Assembly (NCBI GenBank): GCA_029204225.1
Contig: MU831871.1
Span: 35,543 to 99,542 of the forward strand
Length of the DNA: 64,000 nucleotides
Origin: Diphasiastrum complanatum
Taxonomy: Eukaryota; Streptophyta; Lycopodiopsida; Lycopodiales; Lycopodiaceae
Reading direction: 5' to 3'
Shown here: positions 58,226 through 64,000 of the stretch, piece after piece
Position numbering within the stretch: the stretch's first letter is position 1
Layout: every line of letters starts with the position of its first letter
Translations under genes and position numbers: made by a program
Notes under the pieces: generated by a model
Seen by the model: only the letters and a program-made list of their open reading frames with translations
Databases searched by the model: none
Told to the model about the DNA's origin: nothing

Positions 58226-59303
58226 ACTGAAAAATAGAAAAAATCTAAAATTTGATGATAGGAACTCTTGTAAAACGATTCCATGATACGAATTCTTACT
58301 TCAATGTGGAGATTATGACAAATACTACAAATACACTATGTATGGCATATAGTACTACATAGCAACTAATATAACCTCTTACAATTGCTGGTATGAAAAC
58401 TAGCATAGATTGCAACCAAACATACTGCAATTGACAGAAAGTGCATACGGAAAATAACTGATTACTGAAAATGACATAGATGAAACAAACTGAAAATAGA
58501 TAAAGCCATATCTATTTGTGAGTGCATATGCGAAGCAGTGCTAGTCATGAATGCTTCAATTGATTCTACTGTGTTTGCCACTTTGCTTCTGTCCTTTGCC
58601 AGGTAATGAGGTAGACAATCGATCACTCAGGTAAATAGATGTTGTAGGGTTTGTAAGTCGCCAAAAAACCCTAACAAAGGGGCCACAAGCAGATGCCCTA
58701 CTTCACAAATATGAAAACATAGGCATAGATGGCGATAGGTAGATATCTCAGAAGGCCGCAGATTTGATCCTAACCTAGGTAGGGTGGATAGGGCCATAAA
58801 TGATCTCACAAACAAGGTTTACAATCAAGTAGAATGCCACAAAACGCAAGGTTCATGCTACACATAAGAGTGCATAAAATCTAAATCCTAAACCCTAAAA
58901 CCATAAGAAAAGTTTGATGTAATGGTATGTTCTTTGTAAATAATGTTTTTAGAACCAAGTTTGTGGTTGCTTTCTGACTAGCAATTTACAAATTTGTAAG
59001 ATTGGCCTCCAAACTAGCGATGGACAGATTGGATCTACTTACAAATTAGTGGTCCTATAGTACTATAAATGCACAAAAATAGACAACTAAAAGAACATAG
59101 TAGAGTGCTAATCAAAACTCCTGAACCATATGATTATATCCTATTCCGGAATGTCATCACATGCTCCCTCCTTGCGACGTTTGGGCTTTCTTGTGGAACT
59201 TATCTTCCAATAAGAAACAATTGAACCACGTCTTTAACGGAAGAAAACAAGGGCTGCACACCTTCCTAGAATTGGGAGTGTTGGTTACCTTTAACTCTTT
59301 CAT

Positions 59304-59306
<3 letters not shown>
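58226..59306. other. No recognisable gene
   Basis: AT-rich DNA with scattered short ORFs on both strands, and no transposon or host-gene signature that I can identify. Confidence 0.45.

Positions 59307-59345
<39 letters not shown>
59307..59345. repeat. (CT)n microsatellite, 39 bp
   Basis: An uninterrupted CT dinucleotide run inside or just outside the 3' LTR region of the following copia element. Confidence 0.95.
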
Positions 59346-59347
<2 letters not shown>

Positions 59348-59751
59348 GCATGAAACATAACTAATATATAACACATAAATCAAGATCCTACAAATTAAAG
59401 TAGCTTGATTAAACTAAGATACTATGCATTAGAGTAGCATGATAGTAACACAGATCATGCTACACAGTAACACAGACAGAAAACACTCTCCACTGCAAGC
59501 TCACATAACAACTGTATTTCTCAAAATGAAATTACACTGTACATATAGTTGTTCACTCAGGCAACCCATGCATGACCCAGGTTGTCGTTGGCGGGACGCA
59601 TATCTAGTTGACTTGCCTCGTGGCGAAGCCAACTGATCCTTATCCACTGATAGGACCCACAATACAGTAGCACAATGATTCTACTTTAATTCCAACTGTC
59701 TCCCTTAAAGTATAATCTACTTTTTATACAATCATATACATAGCTTTAAAG

Positions 59752-60873
59752 TCAACAAACTTTAAGTGCAGAGTGCGTTGATCTAAACTTATCAAACTTT
59801 TCTCCAACGAGTGGCTTAGTGAAAATATCAGCTAGTTGTTCATCTGTGCTACAATGAACAACATGAATTTCACGACTCAGTAGCCTCTCACGTATAAAGT
59901 GATACTGAATCTCAATGTGGTTTGTTCTTGCATAGAACACTGGATTCTTTGCTAGCTGAATGCCACTCTGGCTATCGCTATGTAATGTCATGGGATTTTT
60001 ATGCTTCATGCCAACTTCTTTCAAGATTTGTCTCAACCATATAGCTTCATGTGCTGCACTACACATTGCCTTATACTCTGCTTCTGTGGTGGATAGAGCA
60101 ATTGTACTTTGCTTCTTACTAGACCAAGAAAAGCAACTACCACAAAACTGGAATACATACCCTGTGGTGGATCTACGATCATCATAGTCGCCTCCCCAAT
60201 CCGCATCCACATAGCCACACAACTCAGGTAAACCATCATGCTTCCTGTAAATCAAGCCATAATCTGAAGTGCCTTTCACATAACGCAAAATGCATTTAGC
60301 TGCCTTCCAATGCATTTTCGTAGGTGCTGCCATAAACTGACTTACAATGCCAACAACATAGCATATATCTGGTCTAGTCGTGGTAAGGTAAATCAAGCTC
60401 CCTACTAATTGTCTATACAGCGTAGCATCAAATGACTGTGACTCATCAAGCTTAGAAAGCGTTTTACCCGGTTCAATAGGAGTATTTACTGGTTTGCAAT
60501 CCTGCAACCTAAACCTGTGCAGCAACTCTTTGACATACTTCACCTGTGTTAAACCCACTTTGTGTCCTTTTTGCCACACCTCTACTCCAAGGCAATAATG
60601 CATCAGGCTGAGATCTGTCATCTCGAATTGTTCCATGAGGTCTTTCTTGATCATGTCTATCATCTCTTGATTATTTCTCATAATAATCAAGTCATCAACA
60701 TAAAGAGAAATCAAAGCAACCATACCATCAAAGCATAGGACATATAGATTTGGATCAGAATGTGTTCTCACCATCCCCTTTGAACAAAAGTAGGCATCAA
60801 TCCTGCTATACCACGCACGTGGTGCCTGTTTAAGACCATAAAGCACTTTCTTCAAGCGACATACTTTATTTTC
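59752..60873 (-). pseudogene. Copia reverse transcriptase C-terminal part and RNase H
   Basis: Read from 60855: KKVLYGLKQAPRAWYSRID, SLYVDDLIIM (catalytic Y-V-D-D of copia RT), then FEMTDLSLMHYCLGVEV. RNase H follows with LRYVKGTSDYGLIYR, GYVDADWGGDYDDRRSTTGY, CFSWSSKKQSTIALSTTEAE and HEAIWLRQIL, ending DIFTKPLVGEKFDKFRS. The catalytic Asp and Glu positions of RNase H are present. It is separated from the upstream part only by TAG 60874-60876. Confidence 0.92.
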
Positions 60874-62226
60874 CTATCCCTTCTCTACAATGCCTTCAGG
60901 TTGATCCATGAACACTTCTTCTTCTAACTCACCATTTAGAAAAGCAGATTTCACATCCATCTGATGAAAAGGCCAAACAAAATGTGAAGCTAAAGCAACA
61001 AGCAGACGTAGAGTATTCCACTTACAAACCGGCGCAAAGGTCTCCTCATAGTCGATGCCTTTACTTTGTGCATACCCTTTGATCACCAATCTTGCCTTGT
61101 GCTTTGCTATACTTCCATCTGCATTGTACTTAGTCCTGTATACCCATTTGCAACCAATGGGTTTCTTGCCAACTGGTGGTTCTACTAAGTCCCATGTGCT
61201 ATGTTTAGCAATTGACTCCATCTCCTCTCCCATGGGCTTGACCCAAATGTCATCATCCTTCGCTTCACCATAAGTCGAAGGTTCTTTGCTTTGAATAATG
61301 CTAGATAAGAGAGCATAATTTGCTTCATACCTTTCAGGTTGTGTCTTCTCTCTTGTTGATCTTCGTAGCTCTCCCTTGCTAGATGATCCTGGAAAGTCAT
61401 CCATGTCGCGGCTCTCCAACAATCTCTCAAACCACTTATGGAGCTTCATGTCAGGCGATCGGCTTCCTGGTGAAAATGTATCCCATGGTACATCCTTCTC
61501 CTTGCGTTTGTCAACTGCAACTTCAGTCCTTCTTGCACCAAAAGGTTTGTCCCTACCTCTCCAACCTATCTCTTGAGGTTGAGTAGTAGTATCTTGAGAT
61601 GTATCCTCTTTTTCATCACTTGGAAGGTCAATGAATGGATCATCATCAAGTGGTATCCTCACTATACCATCTTTCCCACTGGATGTCTCTATCTTCTCAA
61701 CATCCTCGTCTTCATACATCTTGGATTCATCAAAGATAACATCACGGCTTATATGGACTTTGTTTTCCACTCGATCAAAACATCTATAGCCCTTCACATG
61801 ATCATCATATCCTAGGAATATACACTTGATAGGTTCTACATCAAGTTTACGTCTCTCTTCCTTAGGAACGTGTAAAAAGGCCTTACATCCAAAGATTCGC
61901 AAGTGGTTCACCTTTGGCTTCTTCTTCGTGAATGCTTCCTCAGGTGTTATCTTTGGTATGGCAATGGGAGGACTTCTATTTTGAAGATAGACTGCCGTGC
62001 TGCATGCTTCTGACCAAAAGTCTTTTGGTAGTTTCATCTCAGCTAGCATAGATCTGGCACTTTCCACAATCGTCTGATTCTTGAGCTCAGCCACACCATT
62101 GAGAGCAGGAGTATGAGCTTGCGTAAATTGTCTTTTAATCCCACATTGATCACAAAGATCATTGAAGTCATTAGACTTGTACTCACCTCCACTATCTAAT
62201 CTTAGGACTTTGATCTTCCTACCTGT
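60874..62226 (-). pseudogene. Copia integrase end and reverse transcriptase N-terminal part
   Basis: The integrase core continues with LRLDSGGEYKS (second catalytic Asp, before the first ATG) and NGVAELKNQT, where the third acidic residue is normally found in N-G-x-x-E-R-K-N. FLGYDDHVKGYRCFDRVENK is the post-core block. RT begins with WDLVEPPVGKKPIGCKWVYR, KARLVIKGYAQSKGIDYEET, FAPV and HQMDVKSAFLNGELEEEVFM (first catalytic Asp). The frame ends at TAG 60874-60876 after VEKG and the next residue block continues directly. Confidence 0.92.
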
Positions 62227-63318
62227 CTAATTTTCGACCAATGCTTTGAAGCTTTTAAAGTTGTCAAATGCATCTGATTTCTTCTTCAAGAAGTAGATCC
62301 ACGTCTTACGTGACATATCATCAATAAAGGTCATGAAATAGAAGGCTTTACCTAAGGACATGGTCCTCATAGGCCCGCATAAATCTGTGTGGATTAAATC
62401 CAGGATGTTCTTTGCTCTTGCAACACCCCCTTTATTGAACTTCTCTCGATGCTGCTTCCCATAGACACAAGATTCGCACATCAATTTCAAGTGATCTTCT
62501 ATGGTAGGCAATCTTGTTACCGTCTCTAATTTTCTCATCAAACTGAGGCTTCCCAAGTTCAAGTGACCAAGCCTCTTATGCCACAACTCAGTTTGCGATG
62601 GAATGGACGATACAAGTCCATGTTGCCCCTTGATTGTAGCATTCAACTTGTACAATTTTGTATTGGGCTCTCTTACTCCATCCGCAATAACTTTGAAGTT
62701 TTGGTTCACATCCTTCACAAAGCAACGATCATGGGCGAATTCTACTTTCAACTTTTGATCAGTAATGACTCCAACAGAAAGTAGATTTTTTCTCAAACCT
62801 GGTACATAAAGTACCTCTCTGATCATCCTGCTTTTGCCATCAGGTAGTTGGATTGAAACGGTGCCTATCCCCTTGATCTTGCACACCTCGCCATTTGCTT
62901 GTGAAACAGACGTTCCATTATCCAACACTTTCATGCTACTGAACCAATTCTTGTTACCTGTCATGTGCCTTGTGGCTCCCGAGTCAATATACCATGCTTG
63001 ATCATCTTGATTAGATGACAATGCAGATATGAAGATGCTAGAGTCTTCAATCTCACCCTCATCGACAAGGTTACCTGCTTGTTTTGGTTTTTCCTTGCCT
63101 TGTTCCGCCAGGAATTTGCGACATTCACTCTTCCAATGGCCCTTTTTACCACAATGGAAGAACTTGTCTTTCTTCTTGGTCTTACTAGAAGATCCCTCAT
63201 CCTCCTGAGACTTGACAAATTGTTGCTTAGACTTCTTCTTGCCCTTGCCCTTGCCTTGTTTTTGGCGTGTTGCAAGTGCCTGATCGTCAATATTTTGACG
63301 TCTAGCTTTCACCATTTC
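62227..63318 (-). pseudogene. Copia Gag end, protease and integrase N-terminal part
   Basis: A Lys-rich linker precedes a zinc knuckle FFHCGKKGHWKSEC, whose first Cys is replaced by Phe. The protease site is WYIDSGATRHMTGNK. LYVPGLRKNLLSVGVI and the pre-integrase finger LWHKRLGHLNL...CESCVYGKQH (HHCC) follow, then the integrase core start LIHTDLCGPM with the first catalytic Asp. The frame stops at TAG 62227-62229. Confidence 0.92.
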
Positions 63319-63891
63319 TCACCGTTGCTCTTCCTCCATCAAGATTCCTATGAGCTCTTCAAAGGTCGGCAATCTTTCTCTTGATGCTATTCCGCTCACA
63401 AACATCTGATAGGGTTCTACAATGTCACACAATGCATTGTGCACCAGCTCCACATCACGTATGTGCTCACCAATAGAATGCAGTTCATCCCTCATTGTCT
63501 TGATTCTGGTCATGTATGTTTGAATGTGCTCTCCTTGCTCCATTCGAGCACTATTTAGCTTTGACTTTAGAGACATGATTCTTGACGGATTTGACGTCTC
63601 GAACTGCTCCTTTAGCACATCTCGTGCCTGTCTGGGTGTAACAGCATCACAAATGTGGGTAATGATGTGATCCTTCACTGACAAGTTAATGAAGGTCAAA
63701 CCTTTCTTCATCTTTTTGTCGAACACTTTGATATCCGCTTCATTTGGCGGCCTTCTTTCATCACCTATGATGACTTTCCACATGTCTTTCTCCATCAGTA
63801 TATTTTTCATTTTGAATTTCCACACTGCATAGTTGGAAATCCCGTCCAATTTGCTACTTTCACTCAAAATGGACTCTCCCATGTTTGCCAT
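63319..63891 (-). pseudogene. Copia Gag N-terminal part
   Basis: ATG 63891 opens MANMGESILSESSKLDGISN. Gag features are NYAVWKFKMKNILMEKDMW, ARDVLKEQFETSNPSRIM, LKSKLNSARMEQGEHIQ and HSIGEHIRDVELVHNAL. TGA 63319-63321 follows MEEEQR, after which the same frame continues. Because every later domain stays in this frame, the stop looks like a point mutation and not a programmed end. Confidence 0.9.
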
Positions 63892-64000
63892 CGCAAAACT
63901 GCTTGAAACTTCTGCCGTATGCTAAAAACAGTATGTCGAGGCCAACAGTGATGTCAGAAGTTGAAAATAATGACCTGCACTTTTTCCCTTACTAGGCCAC

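Larger units (their letters stand above)
59697..63891 (-). mobile_element. Nearly full-length copia polyprotein interrupted by three stop codons
   Basis: Gag, protease, integrase, RT and RNase H follow in one reading frame from ATG 63891 to 59752, in Ty1/copia order. Only three in-frame stops interrupt about 1,380 codons and I see no frameshift. On the left, an AAGGGAGACAG-type polypurine tract (59698-59710) precedes GTTGGAATTAAAG, the usual start of a copia 3' LTR with its T changed (AG for TG). The 5' LTR and PBS must lie beyond 64000. The 3' LTR presumably extends left towards 59300, but its end is not determined. Confidence 0.9.

Noticed and set aside
57807-58230. Overlapping ORFs with His/Phe/Lys-rich translations
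   Set aside because: They are translations of the CACTA subterminal repeats and poly-A/T runs.

Overview
The window looks like nuclear DNA of a large, retrotransposon-rich land-plant genome. It is AT-rich, has GT-AG introns, LTR retrotransposons primed by initiator tRNA-Met, a CACTA-type transposon end and one AP2/ERF (DREB) transcription-factor gene. A gymnosperm or another non-flowering lineage fits best, because of the TE load and two families that I loosely associate with early-diverging land plants, but that placement is inference. There is no bacterial-style operon, CRISPR array, rRNA or tRNA gene that I can support.

Layout. 3-3277 (-) is a decayed multi-exon gene whose 3' half carries DNA N4/N6-methyltransferase-like motifs. 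4620-7370 (-) is a decayed Ty3/gypsy pol. 7410-18750 (+) is an LTR element bounded by 492-493 bp LTRs and a perfect 5-bp target duplication (GAACT). Its interior has been replaced by other material: a 201-bp inverted repeat, a nested minus-strand gypsy gag flanked by direct repeats, and a 208-bp (AG)n tract. 18756-20040 (+) is a broken, intron-containing gene with two CxxC pairs that resembles an uncharacterised plant family, possibly a transposase. 20263-21532 (+) holds unrecognised ORFs behind a good TATA box. 21533-24639 has no recognisable gene.

24640-29212 (-) is a structurally complete, young LTR element: two 701-bp LTRs with about nine differences, TSD AGTCT, PBS and polypurine tract. 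It encodes only Gag and protease, with no reverse transcriptase. 29734-30480 and 33375-33852 are copia integrase and gypsy gag relics. 35333-42775 is a palindromic mosaic of four LTR copies of one copia-like family, with leader and pol-end pieces in both orientations. It is joined to a gag-protease block at 42776-44080. 46526-49435 contains gypsy RT-RNase H, gypsy integrase end plus LTR, a GC-rich foldback, and a copia RNase H relic. 49436-54000 (-) is another gypsy gag-protease relic of the same lineage as the elements at 4620 and 13452, with a GAGATCT-rich minisatellite leader.

The only host gene that looks intact is the DREB-type AP2/ERF gene at 54817-55821 (+), preceded by a cluster of CACGTG boxes and followed by AATAAA. 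Downstream lie a copia gag relic with PBS and LTR (56666-57755), a CACTA terminus with cytosine-guanine-rich subterminal repeats (57756-58225), and a long copia polyprotein (59697-63891, -) broken only by three in-frame stops. Almost everything besides the DREB gene is transposable-element derived or decayed, so the genes do not form a pathway. The connections are nesting and recombination among related elements.
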